Shown here piece after piece: positions 23,901 to 31,402 of a DNA stretch of 36,770 bases (position 1 is the stretch's first letter; each line of letters opens with the position of its first letter). The notes under the pieces were generated by a model, which ran no database searches, had not been told where the DNA came from, and worked only from the letters and a program-made list of their open reading frames with translations. Position numbers and translations under genes: made by a program. This stretch comes from Actinospica acidithermotolerans (lineage in GTDB: Bacteria > Actinomycetota > Actinomycetes > Streptomycetales > Catenulisporaceae). The DNA lies in assembly GCF_018139625.1 (NCBI RefSeq), contig NZ_JAGSOH010000027.1, positions 32,284 through 69,053 on the forward strand, read 5' to 3'.

Positions 23901-23978
23901 GGTTCAACGCGAATCGGCGGCCGCCGGTGTACGGGTTCTACAACGCAGGTCACAGGATTTTTTCAGATTCGTTGAACC
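23901..23978. promoter_or_regulatory. Paired inverted GGTTCAACG...AATC sites in a divergent promoter
   Basis: GGTTCAACGCGAATC (23901-23915) faces GATTCGTTGAACC (23966-23978); they match over 13 bases except for a CG insertion. A related GGTTCTACAACG lies between them near 23934, next to a T6 run. The pair sits in the 263-base gap between the NHL gene and the anchored surface gene, so one regulator could control both. Confidence 0.5.
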
Positions 23979-24068
23979 GCAACGGCTGCGGCGCCGTGCC
24001 TTACGAGCGCACACGCCGAGCCGACCCGGCCCGGCGCTCGACCACGACACGTAAGGGCGTGATGAGCT

Positions 24069-24860
24069 GTGCGTCATCCTGATGCCCACTCAGGAAAGAC
24101 CCCGCACCGGGGACTGCTGGTCCCGGTGCTCGCGATCGCGGCGGCCGCGCTGCTGACGTCGGCGGGCCCTGCGTTCGCGGGCAGCGGCTACGGCCAGCTG
24201 ATCGTCTCGCCGGGCACCGTCGCGGGCGGCCAGACCGTCTCGATCCTCGGCGTCTGCCCGAACAACGGCTCCACGCTGAGCGGAGTCACCTCGTCGGCGT
24301 TCGTCGGCGGCTCCGCGTCGATCAGCATCGGCTCGGAGAACTTCACCGGAACGGCGACGATCTCCGCGTCGGTCTCCCCCGGCACGTACGTCGTCACCGC
24401 CCAGTGCGGTTCGGGCAGCCCCTCGGTGGACATCACGGTGTCCTCCTCGGGCGGGGGCGGCGCGTCCACGCCCACGACGGCCGCGGCCACCACCCAACCC
24501 GTCCAGTCGTCGCCGACGGTCACCCATTCTTCGGCGCCGGCCACGACCAGTGCGGCGGCGTCCGCCGGCGGCGGCAGCCGGATCATGGGCGGCGCTCCGG
24601 CGGCGACCGGCATGACGCCGGCGTCGTCCTCGTCCTCTGCCACGGCGAGCGGCATGGCCGCCGCCGGCACCCCAACCGGCACGACCCAGGCGCCGGCCGT
24701 CACCAGCACCGGAGTGATCCGGGTGGGTCTGGCCGGAAGCAGCAGTCAGCTCTCGAGCATGCTCGCCCCCATCACGGTGGCGGCGGTCTTCGTGCTCGCC
24801 TGCGCGATCGGATTCCTGCTGCACCGCCGACGTCGCAGCTCCACCGGTTCCCACAACTAG
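24069..24860 (+). CDS. Surface protein, Ig-like domain with C-terminal membrane anchor
   Basis: A 263-residue exported protein. The signal peptide is residues 1-37 (GLLVPVLAIAAAALL, then GPAFA). A small all-beta, Ig-like domain spans 38-125 (YGQLIVSPGTVAGGQTVSI, then GTYVVTAQCGSG), with two cysteines likely to pair (VCPNN and AQCGS). A Ser/Thr/Ala stalk runs from 128 to 228. A membrane helix at about 233-252 is followed by HRRRR, which would anchor it with the N-terminus outside. GTG 24069 has no clean ribosome-binding site; a 6-codon frame at 24062-24082 overlaps it and could couple translation. It is 22 bases before the next gene and surely co-transcribed. No LPXTG motif is present. Confidence 0.85.
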   Translation: MRHPDAHSGKTPHRGLLVPVLAIAAAALLTSAGPAFAGSGYGQLIVSPGTVAGGQTVSILGVCPNNGSTLSGVTSSAFVGGSASISIGSENFTGTATISASVSPGTYVVTAQCGSGSPSVDITVSSSGGGGASTPTTAAATTQPVQSSPTVTHSSAPATTSAAASAGGGSRIMGGAPAATGMTPASSSSSATASGMAAAGTPTGTTQAPAVTSTGVIRVGLAGSSSQLSSMLAPITVAAVFVLACAIGFLLHRRRRSSTGSHN

Positions 24861-24882
24861 TTCCCACAACTAGGAGCACCTC

Positions 24883-26841
24883 GTGACCTCATCGAGTTCG
24901 CACGGCCGGCACGACCGGCCGGAGCCCCTACGCAAGGCCAGCCGCGCCGAGTCGGCCCAGGCCAGGCGGGACCTGCGCACCTGGCGCACCAAGAAGTACG
25001 CCATGGTCCTGGCAGGCGTGCCGATCGTGGCGATCGCCCTGGCCGGTTACGCGCTCGCCTCGCCGGGCCGGTGGCATCACCACCAGCCGACGTCCGCCGC
25101 GTGCGCGACCGCCTCGGCGACCGCTGGACAGTCGAGCACGTCGACGACCGCCGCAGCCGGCGGCACGACCTCGTCGAGCGCCGCCTCGCCCTCGTCCACG
25201 AGCGCGGTCTCCGCGTCCGCCACCGGCACCACGGCCGGCACGTCCACGGGCACCGGCACGGCCTCAAGCGGCACGACGATGAGCACGACGGCGACGACCG
25301 CGGCAGGGACCGGCACCACGACGACCGCTGCAGGGACCGGCACCAGCACTACGGCTGCGGCGGGGACCGGCACGACCACGACGACCGCCGCGGGGACAGG
25401 CACCAGCACGACGGCCGCTTCCACGACCGCCGCGGCGACGACCGGCGCGACGTGCGCCAACACGACGGCCGCGGCCACGACGACCGCCTCCGCCACGGCG
25501 ACGACCGTGGCCGCCGCGACGCCGAACCCGAACTGCACCCTGGTCGTGCCCGCCAACCCGCTCAGCGCGCAGGGCCTGGCCACGCCGTACCAGTTCGTCG
25601 CGACCAACGCCGCGATGGGCGCGTGCCATGAGGCGAACGTCAACCAGAGCGCATTCGTCCAGGCCACGATCTACGACCCGGCCACCGGCGCGCTCAGCGT
25701 CTACGACCCGCTCGTGATCGATCAGGGCACGACGGCCGCCGCGGCACCGGTCGTGCCGACGCTCCCGGCCGGCGCCGTCGTCGGCATCTGGTTCGGCTTC
25801 AACGCCACGAACCTGACCCTGCAGGACTCGGGCGGCAGCCTGGCATCGGGCAACTGCGTCAACGGTCTGGGAGCCTCGGTCTTCGGCCAGTTCGCCGACT
25901 GCAACGCCGCGGCGTTCTTCAGCGCGGTCAACCAGGGCATCGCGGCCGGCAAGGTCACGGTGCCCAATCCCGGAACCGCCGTCGACGGCCAGCCGTGCCT
26001 GACGACCCGCAACTTCGGCCTGATCGACCAGGACCAGAGCGACAACGTGACCACCTCCTACCTGGCGACCGCGAACGGCCAGACCGCCCAGAACAACGCC
26101 GCGAACATGGCGACGCTGACCGGCGCGACCACGCTGGCCAACCCGAGCGACAACGCGCTGCTGGACGTATTCGTCGATCCCGCCCTGCACTGCACCCCGT
26201 GGACCGCGCCGAACCTCGGCAACGGCGGCGCCGCGGCCACCTCGATCGCGCTCGACGAGATCCAGGCCAACGCCTTCCCGGCCAACCCGACCGCGCTCGT
26301 CCCGGAAAACGACCCGATGGCCCTGGTCAACGGCGCCTTCAGCTCCCAGAAGACGAACCTCTACCGCGCCGGCGTCGACCAGAGCGCGCTGCCCGCGGGC
26401 GTCAGCCCGGCCGTGTACTGCGGCGACATGGACAGCATCCAGTCCGCCCGCCTCCAGCAGGACGTCAACCTGCTCATCAACCAGACAAGCCCGTCGGCGG
26501 CCGCCGCGAGCAACCTGTTCACCTTCCTGGCGATGCGGCTGCAGCAGTCCTTCGGCAACCTCAACTGCCAGAACTTCGGCCTGGCGAACCCGGTCTCCTC
26601 CCTCGCCACCAACGGCGCGGGCGTCGTGGTCGGCGCCGTCTTCGCCCAGCAGACCAACGCGGTCACCGCGGGCGCCGGAAACCCGGCCGAGAAGTGCGTG
26701 ACCATCACCAACGCCACAGCGCAGGCCGCCTGCGCCCTGGCCGCCGTGGGCGCGAACACCTCCCCGACCCCCACGCCGACCATGACCGCCACTCCCCGTC
26801 CGAGCGGCGACATGCACCACCGCAGCGGGCACCACTGGTGA
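24883..26841 (+). CDS. Mucin-like Thr/Ala-rich surface protein with His-rich tail
   Basis: A 652-residue protein of unrecognised family. A basic cytoplasmic start of about 38 residues precedes a membrane helix at 39-59 (KKYAMVLAGVPIVAIALAGY), giving a type II anchor or uncleaved signal. A His patch RWHHHQ follows. Residues 71-212 are almost entirely Thr/Ala/Ser/Gly with AAGTGTTTT-type repeats, a likely O-mannosylated stalk. The globular part at 215-620 has scattered cysteines, FVATNAAMGACHEANVN and NATNLTLQDSGG. The end is Pro/Thr-rich and closes with DMHHRSGHHW, a possible metal-binding tag. GTG 24883 follows AGGAG at good spacing. It is downstream of the Ig-like anchored protein in one operon. 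An envelope or aerial-surface role is inferred. Confidence 0.85.
   Translation: MTSSSSHGRHDRPEPLRKASRAESAQARRDLRTWRTKKYAMVLAGVPIVAIALAGYALASPGRWHHHQPTSAACATASATAGQSSTSTTAAAGGTTSSSAASPSSTSAVSASATGTTAGTSTGTGTASSGTTMSTTATTAAGTGTTTTAAGTGTSTTAAAGTGTTTTTAAGTGTSTTAASTTAAATTGATCANTTAAATTTASATATTVAAATPNPNCTLVVPANPLSAQGLATPYQFVATNAAMGACHEANVNQSAFVQATIYDPATGALSVYDPLVIDQGTTAAAAPVVPTLPAGAVVGIWFGFNATNLTLQDSGGSLASGNCVNGLGASVFGQFADCNAAAFFSAVNQGIAAGKVTVPNPGTAVDGQPCLTTRNFGLIDQDQSDNVTTSYLATANGQTAQNNAANMATLTGATTLANPSDNALLDVFVDPALHCTPWTAPNLGNGGAAATSIALDEIQANAFPANPTALVPENDPMALVNGAFSSQKTNLYRAGVDQSALPAGVSPAVYCGDMDSIQSARLQQDVNLLINQTSPSAAAASNLFTFLAMRLQQSFGNLNCQNFGLANPVSSLATNGAGVVVGAVFAQQTNAVTAGAGNPAEKCVTITNATAQAACALAAVGANTSPTPTPTMTATPRPSGDMHHRSGHHW
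25303..25419 (+). repeat. Imperfect 27-30 base repeats coding the Thr/Ala stalk
   Basis: Units beginning GC(A/G)GGGAC(C/A)GGCAC start at 25303, 25330, 25360 and 25390, so unit lengths are 27, 30, 30 and 30. All are multiples of three, keeping the frame. The repeat codes AAGTGT(S/T)TT-type blocks and probably changes copy number by slippage, altering stalk length. Confidence 0.75.
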
Positions 26842-26918
26842 CACGCCGAAGGTGAAACGCGAGCCCGGTGAACGGTGAGGCCGGTGAGGCCGGTGAACCG
26901 ATGAGCTTCACGCACGGC

Positions 26919-26984
26919 AGCACCTGACCCGCGGTAGCACCTGACCCGCGGTAGCACCTGACCCGCGGTAGCACCTCACCCGCA
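26919..26984. repeat. Tandem 17-base repeat AGCACCTGACCCGCGGT
   Basis: Three identical copies lie at 26919, 26936 and 26953, then a degenerate copy to 26984. A shorter GCCGGTGAG-type repeat precedes it at about 26873-26896. The array lies in the gap (26842-27083) between the mucin-like gene and the LigD-type polymerase gene, before a strong terminator. No protein-coding sense is seen. Confidence 0.85.
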
Positions 26985-26995
26985 CGTGGCGTCCC

Positions 26996-27029
26996 GTCGC
27001 CCCCGAGCCGTAAGCGGCTCGGGGGCGAC
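26996..27029. terminator. 15-bp bidirectional-type terminator hairpin
   Basis: Perfect arms GTCGCCCCCGAGCCG and its complement with the loop TAAG. It lies between the surface-protein operon and the polymerase gene start at 27084. It would stop plus-strand transcription from the operon before the NHEJ gene. Confidence 0.8.
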
Positions 27030-27083
27030 AGCGCGTCCGGCGGCCGGAATGCGATGGCCGGATCGGGCGCTTAGCCTGCGAGC

Positions 27084-28112
27084 ATGGGCAGCAACGAGGC
27101 TTTCGTCACGGTCGCCGGGCGCAGTGTGCGCATCTCCTCGCCGGATAAGGTCTGCTATCCGGCCGTCGGGGTCACCAAGCTCGAGCTCGCGGAGTACTGC
27201 ATCGCCGTCGCCGAAGGGCTGATGCGCGCGCTCGCCGGGCGGCCGATGGCGCTCCATCGCTTCCCCGGCGGCCTGGCCGGCGGCGACTCCTTCTACATGA
27301 AGCACGCGCCCAAGAGCCTGCCCGATTGGGTGCAGACCGTGAAGGTGACCTTTCCGAGCGGACGCACCGGCTACGAGGTGTGCGTGACCGAGCCGGCCAC
27401 CGTGGTGTGGGCAGTGCAGATGAACGCCCTGGAGCTGCATCCGTGGCCGGTGCGCCGTGAGGACACCGACCGCCCCGACGAGCTGCGCATCGACCTCGAC
27501 CCGGAGGCAGGCAGCGGCTTCGCCAAAGCCGTCGAGGCCGCGACGGAGGCCCGTGCGCTGTTCGACGAGCTGGGCATGGTGCCGTTCGTGAAGACGTCCG
27601 GCGGACGCGGCCTGCACATACTGGTTCGTATCGAGCCGCGCTGGTCGTTCATCGAGACCCGGCGCGCGGTCATCGCGTTCGCGCGGGAACTGGAACGCCG
27701 TCGCCCCGACCTTTTCACCACGTCCTGGTGGAAGGAGGAGCGGAGCGCGCCGGTATTCGTCGACTTCAACCAGATGGCCCGCGACCGGATGCTCGCCGCC
27801 GCCTACTCCACGCGCGCCGTCCCGGACGCCCGGGTCTCGACACCGGTGCGCTGGCCGGACCTGCCAGACGCGGCCCCGGAGGACTTCACCGTGCGTACGG
27901 TGCCCGCGCTCTTGGCCGAACGCGGCGACGCGCACGAGGGCATCGACGACGAGTCCGCCGCGCTGGACGCGCTGCTGGAGATGGCCGAGCGGGACGAGCG
28001 CGACCGCGGGCTCGGCGACCTGCCCTATCCGCCCGAGTTCCCGAAGATGCCCGGCGAACCCAAGCGCGTCCAGCCGTCCAAGGCCCGCCACACGACCGCC
28101 GAAACCAGCTGA
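27084..28112 (+). CDS. LigD-type polymerase/primase domain protein (NHEJ)
   Basis: A 342-residue stand-alone polymerase domain of the LigD family (archaeo-eukaryotic primase fold), which fills gaps and adds ribonucleotides during non-homologous end joining. The catalytic acidic pair D137/D139 sits in ELRIDLDPEAG, and the third likely aspartate, D227, in VFVDFNQMARDR. The nucleotide-binding motif TSGGRGLHILVRI is at 171-183, and HRFPGG and YMKHAPKSLPDW are the conserved N-terminal blocks. The ATG at 27084 fits the family start. In many actinomycetes this gene, a ligase gene and ku are separate; here it converges on a ligase gene, with 38 bases between stops. No ku is in the window. Confidence 0.92.
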   Translation: MGSNEAFVTVAGRSVRISSPDKVCYPAVGVTKLELAEYCIAVAEGLMRALAGRPMALHRFPGGLAGGDSFYMKHAPKSLPDWVQTVKVTFPSGRTGYEVCVTEPATVVWAVQMNALELHPWPVRREDTDRPDELRIDLDPEAGSGFAKAVEAATEARALFDELGMVPFVKTSGGRGLHILVRIEPRWSFIETRRAVIAFARELERRRPDLFTTSWWKEERSAPVFVDFNQMARDRMLAAAYSTRAVPDARVSTPVRWPDLPDAAPEDFTVRTVPALLAERGDAHEGIDDESAALDALLEMAERDERDRGLGDLPYPPEFPKMPGEPKRVQPSKARHTTAETS

Positions 28113-28150
28113 CGCGCGAACTCAGTGGGCGGCACAACCGTTTGGCACCG

Positions 28151-29206
28151 CTAGGCCGCCGGACCGAGCACATCAGCCAGATCGTACGCGGTCGGCACGT
28201 CCAGTTGGCCGTAGCCGCAGGACTCGGGCTCCCGGTCCGGCCGCCACCGCACGAACCTTGCACTGTGCCGGAACCGGTCCGCCTGCAGCTGGTCGTAGCG
28301 CACTTCGCACACCCGCTCCGGCCGCAGCGCCACGAACGACCGGTCCTTGCCGGCGTTCCACCGGTTGAGGACACCCGGGCGCCGGTGCGCGCCGTCGTCC
28401 TCGCCGAGCCAAGGATGCTCCTCCCCTTCGGGCACCACCAGCGGCGCGAGCTCGTCGACGAGCGCGGCACGCCGGGCCATCGTGAACGCGCTGGCGCCGC
28501 CGACGTAGTTGAGGACACCGTCCTGCAGATACAGACCCAGCATGAGCGATCCGACGACCGGACCGCTCTTGTGCAGCCGGTATCCGGCCACAACGACATC
28601 GGCGGTGCGCTCGTGCTTGATCTTCACCATCGCGCGCTCGCCGGGCCGGTACGCGTCGTCCAGCGGCTTGGCGACCACGCCGTCGAGCCCGGCGCCCTCG
28701 AAGGTCTCGAACCAGGCCGTGGCCAGGTCGGCGTCCTGGGTCGCGCGTGACATGCGCACGTGCGGGGTCGGTGCGAACAGCCGCGCCAGCACCTCGTGCC
28801 GCTCGGACAGCGGGCGGCCCATCAGGTCTTCGTCGCCGGCCGCGAGCACGTCGAACGCGACGAACGTCGCCGGTGTCTGCTCGGCCAGCAACCGGATCCG
28901 CGAATCGGCCGGATGGATGCGGTCGGTCAGCCGGTCGAAATCGAGCCGGCCGCCCTGGACCACGACGATCTCCCCGTCGAGCACGCACCGCGGCGGCAGC
29001 GCCTCGGCCAGCGAGACGACCAGTTCCGGGAAGTAGCGCGTCAGCGGGTTCCCGCCGCGGCTGCCCAGCTCGATGTCCTCGCCGTCGCGGAAGACCAGGC
29101 AGCGGAATCCGTCCCACTTGGGTTCGTACAGGTACCGACCGCTCGGCACCGCCGCCGCGGACCTCGCGAGCATCGGCGCGATCGGGCGCGTGACCGGCAA
29201 TACCAT
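28151..29206 (-). CDS. ATP-dependent DNA ligase, LigC/LigD-ligase type
   Basis: A 351-residue ATP-dependent ligase. The adenylated lysine is K30 in EPKWDGFRC (motif I). Motif III is near CVLDGEIVVV, motif IV DGVVAKPLD, and motif V MVKIKHERTADVVVAGYR, after which the OB-fold domain follows (GSLMLGLYLQDGVLNYVGG, then EVRYDQLQADRFRH). It seals nicks using ATP. ATG 29206 has GAGGA 6 bases upstream. It converges on the LigD-type polymerase gene, so the two enzymes of one pathway are on opposite strands with separate promoters. The stand-alone ligase may also serve base-excision or Ku-independent repair, as shown for mycobacterial LigC. Confidence 0.92.
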   Translation of the reverse strand: MVLPVTRPIAPMLARSAAAVPSGRYLYEPKWDGFRCLVFRDGEDIELGSRGGNPLTRYFPELVVSLAEALPPRCVLDGEIVVVQGGRLDFDRLTDRIHPADSRIRLLAEQTPATFVAFDVLAAGDEDLMGRPLSERHEVLARLFAPTPHVRMSRATQDADLATAWFETFEGAGLDGVVAKPLDDAYRPGERAMVKIKHERTADVVVAGYRLHKSGPVVGSLMLGLYLQDGVLNYVGGASAFTMARRAALVDELAPLVVPEGEEHPWLGEDDGAHRRPGVLNRWNAGKDRSFVALRPERVCEVRYDQLQADRFRHSARFVRWRPDREPESCGYGQLDVPTAYDLADVLGPAA

Positions 29207-29572
29207 CGCACATCCTCGCTGGTCGTCCTTGGGACCAGCGCATCACCCCCGACGGCGCGCCCGCAACCGCTCGCGGCCGAACGGTCGTTCCGGCGGCACG
29301 TCCCAGTACCGTGCCGGGTTCAGGGCGCTGAGCGGTATCCGGTATCCACAGGAGGGAGCGTCGATCTTCCCCCCGGCTAGAAGCGTGGCCCGGGGTAGGA
29401 ACCTGGCCCGCGATTCAGCCGGGCCAGGGCGGCTTTTCGCGGATTGTCCGGGCCGTTGCCGCTGGTCGCGGCACTGTTCGAGGCGGCACCGACGTGCGCA
29501 AGAGGCGCCGAGCGCCGCGACCTGGATGCCCAACCGGTAGGCTTGCCTGGATATGGAGTGGGAATCGTAGCG
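29207..29572. other. Upstream region of the cold-shock gene; no firm gene
   Basis: About 370 bases between the ligase start and the cold-shock leader. A minus-strand frame at 29243-29533 ends in a stretch with gene-like codon use (LNPARYWDVPPERPFGRERL), but its N-terminal half is low-quality and it has no supported start. It may be a remnant. Promoters for the ligase and cold-shock genes must lie here; no clear consensus boxes are seen. Confidence 0.3.
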
Positions 29573-29596
29573 CGGACCTGCACGTTTTCAGGTCCG
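29573..29596 (+). promoter_or_regulatory. Hairpin in the cold-shock mRNA leader
   Basis: CGGACCTG and CAGGTCCG pair perfectly over 8 bases around the loop CACGTTTT, 32 bases before the cold-shock ATG. Cold-shock mRNAs often carry a structured leader that affects stability and translation with temperature. The AAGGAG ribosome-binding site is left free downstream. Confidence 0.6.
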
Positions 29597-29628
29597 GGGC
29601 GAGCGCTCCATGAAGGAGAACAATCAGT

Positions 29629-29832
29629 ATGGCTACCGGCACTGTGAAGTGGTTCAACGCGGAAAAGGGTTTCGGGTTCATCGAGCAGGACGGGGGCGGC
29701 CCGGACGTGTTCGCCCACTACTCCGCGATCGCCACCCAGGGCTACCGTGAGCTTCAGGAAGGCCAGAGCGTCAGCTTCGAGGTGACCCAGGGCCCCAAGG
29801 GCCCGCAGGCCGCCGACATCCTGCCGATCTGA
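29629..29832 (+). CDS. Cold-shock protein, CspA family
   Basis: A 67-residue single-stranded nucleic-acid-binding protein of the CspA family, full length. It holds both RNA-binding motifs, GFGFIEQ (RNP1, K-G-F-G-F-I) and DVFAHYSAI (RNP2, V-F-x-H), plus the N-terminal [11 protein letters not shown]. It binds RNA or ssDNA and prevents secondary structure, in the cytosol. ATG 29629 follows AAGGAG at about 9-10 bases. A structured leader precedes it and a strong hairpin follows 18 bases after the stop, so it is a single-gene transcript. Actinomycetes carry several csp genes; which one this is cannot be told. Confidence 0.97.
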   Translation: MATGTVKWFNAEKGFGFIEQDGGGPDVFAHYSAIATQGYRELQEGQSVSFEVTQGPKGPQAADILPI

Positions 29833-29850
29833 CCCTCGGATCCTTGTGAT

Positions 29851-29887
29851 CGTCGGGGCCGCCGGACTCGTTCCGGCGGCCCCGACG
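29851..29887 (+). terminator. 16-bp terminator hairpin after the cold-shock gene
   Basis: Perfect 16-base arms around the loop CTCGT, beginning 18 bases after the cold-shock stop. There is no U-tract, as is typical of GC-rich actinomycetes. It also lies beyond the stop of the small minus-strand gene at 29945 and could serve both. Confidence 0.85.
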
Positions 29888-29944
29888 CGTTCAGCCGCCG
29901 CGACGCCCTTCCGAGCGCCGAGGCGGGGCGGGGTCGGCGCTCGG

Positions 29945-30154
29945 TCAGTAGCGTCGGCGGCCGGTCGGCAGGGCTTCGACGTGGTAGGAGCGGGTGTCGC
30001 CGGCCGCCGCCAACTCGGCGATGCGGGCGGCGGCCAGTTCCGGCGAGTCGAACTTGTAGGCGTTCGACCTGACGTAGGTGACCCCGTCGGCCCCGAACGA
30101 CCTGCCCCAGAAGCTGCCTGAGTCTGTCGCGATGATGAAGCTTGTGGAGTCCAT
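29945..30154 (-). CDS. Small hypothetical protein, 69 residues
   Basis: A short, well-formed gene of unrecognised family. The protein starts MDSTSFIIATDSGSFWGRSF and continues GVTYVRSNAYKFDSPELAAARIAELAA, ending YHVEALPTGRRRY. The alternating beta pattern followed by one helix and a strand suggests a small alpha/beta fold. Codon use fits the window. ATG 30154 is preceded by a weak AAGG/AGG. The gene stands 89 bases downstream of the RbpA-like gene in the same direction and could be read with it. No membrane segment or signal is present. No function can be assigned. Confidence 0.65.
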   Translation of the reverse strand: MDSTSFIIATDSGSFWGRSFGADGVTYVRSNAYKFDSPELAAARIAELAAAGDTRSYHVEALPTGRRRY

Positions 30155-30243
30155 CCACCTACCTTACGGTCTCGGCCGAGTCCTGGTGCGCAGCCTGCGG
30201 GGCCCGATTGCGCGGCATGTCCGCGGTGTACCGCGTCCCGCGG

Positions 30244-30582
30244 TCAGGAGGTCCCGCGGAGTCTGGCCAGCGCCTGGGCCAGGATGATCTCGGCGTCCGC
30301 GTCGCTGCGCCGCTCGCGGACGTAGGCGAGGTGGGTCTTGTACGGCTCCACGCGCAAGGCGGGAGGCGGGTTGTCCCGGTCCTGCCCGGCGGGCATGCCG
30401 CAGCCGTGGCAATCCCACGTCGCCGGAGCCACCGCCTCCGCGGCGAACATCGTCCGGGTCGAATGGCCTCCGGCGCACCAGAACGTCACCGCGACCCGCG
30501 CGACGAGATCCCCGCCGCGCTCGGACTCGCCGGCCGGCCCCGATCCGATCCTGCGCCCGCGCACGCCGCTGCTTCGTGCCAT
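30244..30582 (-). CDS. RbpA-family RNA polymerase-binding protein
   Basis: A 112-residue protein of the RbpA family, which in actinobacteria binds RNA polymerase and the principal sigma factor to stabilise open complexes and affects rifampicin response. The zinc site is seen as C36-x3-H40 (CAGGH) with C58-x2-C61 (CHGC), and the C-terminal sigma-interaction helix as KTHLAYVRERRSDADAEIIL. The basic linker GVRGRRIG at the start matches the family. It diverges from canonical RbpA in the central region (QDRDNPPPALRV), so it may be the RbpB-like second paralogue. ATG 30582 has AAAGGAG at ideal spacing. A small 6-bp hairpin lies upstream at 30661-30677. It is likely a stand-alone stress-tuned factor. 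Confidence 0.88.
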   Translation of the reverse strand: MARSSGVRGRRIGSGPAGESERGGDLVARVAVTFWCAGGHSTRTMFAAEAVAPATWDCHGCGMPAGQDRDNPPPALRVEPYKTHLAYVRERRSDADAEIILAQALARLRGTS

Positions 30583-30779
30583 GGTTGGTGTCTCCTTTGA
30601 TCGCGATCGATCCAGGAACGAGCCGGCGCCGATCAGCGCCGCCGTCATCGCCCGAAGCAGGCCCGCAAAACGCGGGCATAGCCTCGACACTACGTCCCGA
30701 CACGCGGCGGCGGATCACGAAACGGCGTCACTCAGGGAGCGACTGACCCCGCCCGTCGCCCGAACCGGTCAGCCAGCCC

Positions 30780-31241
30780 TCACGAAGGGGTGCGGTCGGT
30801 CCGGCCTTCGAGGGTCTTCATCGCCACGTAGCTGTTGACCGCGGCGACGCCGGGCAGGTTCGCCATGCGGTTGGCGTGGAAGTCTTCGTAGGCGGGCAGA
30901 TCAGCGACCTCGACTTGGAGCAGGTAGTCGTACGTACCGGTGATGTGGTGGCAGTACACGACCTCGGATAGTCGCACTACTTCGCGCTCGAATGCGACGA
31001 CGTCTGCGTGTTTGTGGCGCATGAGCCTGACGCCGACGAACACGCGCAGTCCGCGGCCGACGGCGGCCGGGTCGATCAGCGCTCGGTAGCCGCGGATCAC
31101 TCCGGCCTCCTCCAGTCGGCGCACCCGCCTCAGACACGGCGAGGGTGACAGGCCCACCCGGGCGGCGAGTTCGGCGTTGCTGATCCGCCCCTCGCGCTCG
31201 AGTACGGCGAGAATCGCGCGGTCCACTTCGTCGATGTCCAC
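30780..31241 (-). CDS. Lrp/AsnC-family transcriptional regulator
   Basis: A 153-residue regulator. The N-terminal helix-turn-helix covers residues 4-60 (DEVDRAILAVLEREGRISNA, then LAARVGLSPSPCLRRVRRLE, then GVIRGYRALID). The RAM ligand-binding domain covers 68-145 (FVGVRLMRHKHADV, then VVYCHHITGTYDYLLQVEV, then LPGVAAVNSYVAMKT). Such proteins form octamers and sense amino acids. The start is GTG 31241 with no ribosome-binding site. A TAAAAT box ends 6 bases upstream, so the message is probably leaderless. A palindrome TTGCGCAA lies at 31254-31261, near the -10 box. The gene is divergent from the methionine gamma-lyase-like gene, which suggests that it senses a sulfur amino acid; this is inference. 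Confidence 0.9.
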   Translation of the reverse strand: MDIDEVDRAILAVLEREGRISNAELAARVGLSPSPCLRRVRRLEEAGVIRGYRALIDPAAVGRGLRVFVGVRLMRHKHADVVAFEREVVRLSEVVYCHHITGTYDYLLQVEVADLPAYEDFHANRMANLPGVAAVNSYVAMKTLEGRTDRTPS

Positions 31242-31402
31242 TGAGGCATTTTATTGCGCAAGACGCTCCTCTCGCGCTATCTCACGGGACTCGGAGGCGC
31301 AATCTCATGCCAAAGTTGTTCAGGGCGGGCCGTTGGCGCGTGCTTGGAGCTGCGGGTGACCGCATGCTGGATCACGTCAGTCCATCGATCCAGGAGGCGG
31401 TA

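Noticed and set aside
26919-26984. CRISPR array
   Set aside because: The 17-base units are directly adjacent with no spacers and there are no cas genes, so this is a simple tandem repeat.
26976-28091. Minus-strand frame of 371 codons opposite the LigD-type polymerase
   Set aside because: No domain, low-complexity composition, and fully antisense to an intact conserved gene.
29243-29533. Minus-strand frame with gene-like end (LNPARYWDVPPERP)
   Set aside because: No usable start or ribosome-binding site and a poor N-terminal half. Noted in the gap entry as a possible remnant but not called a gene.
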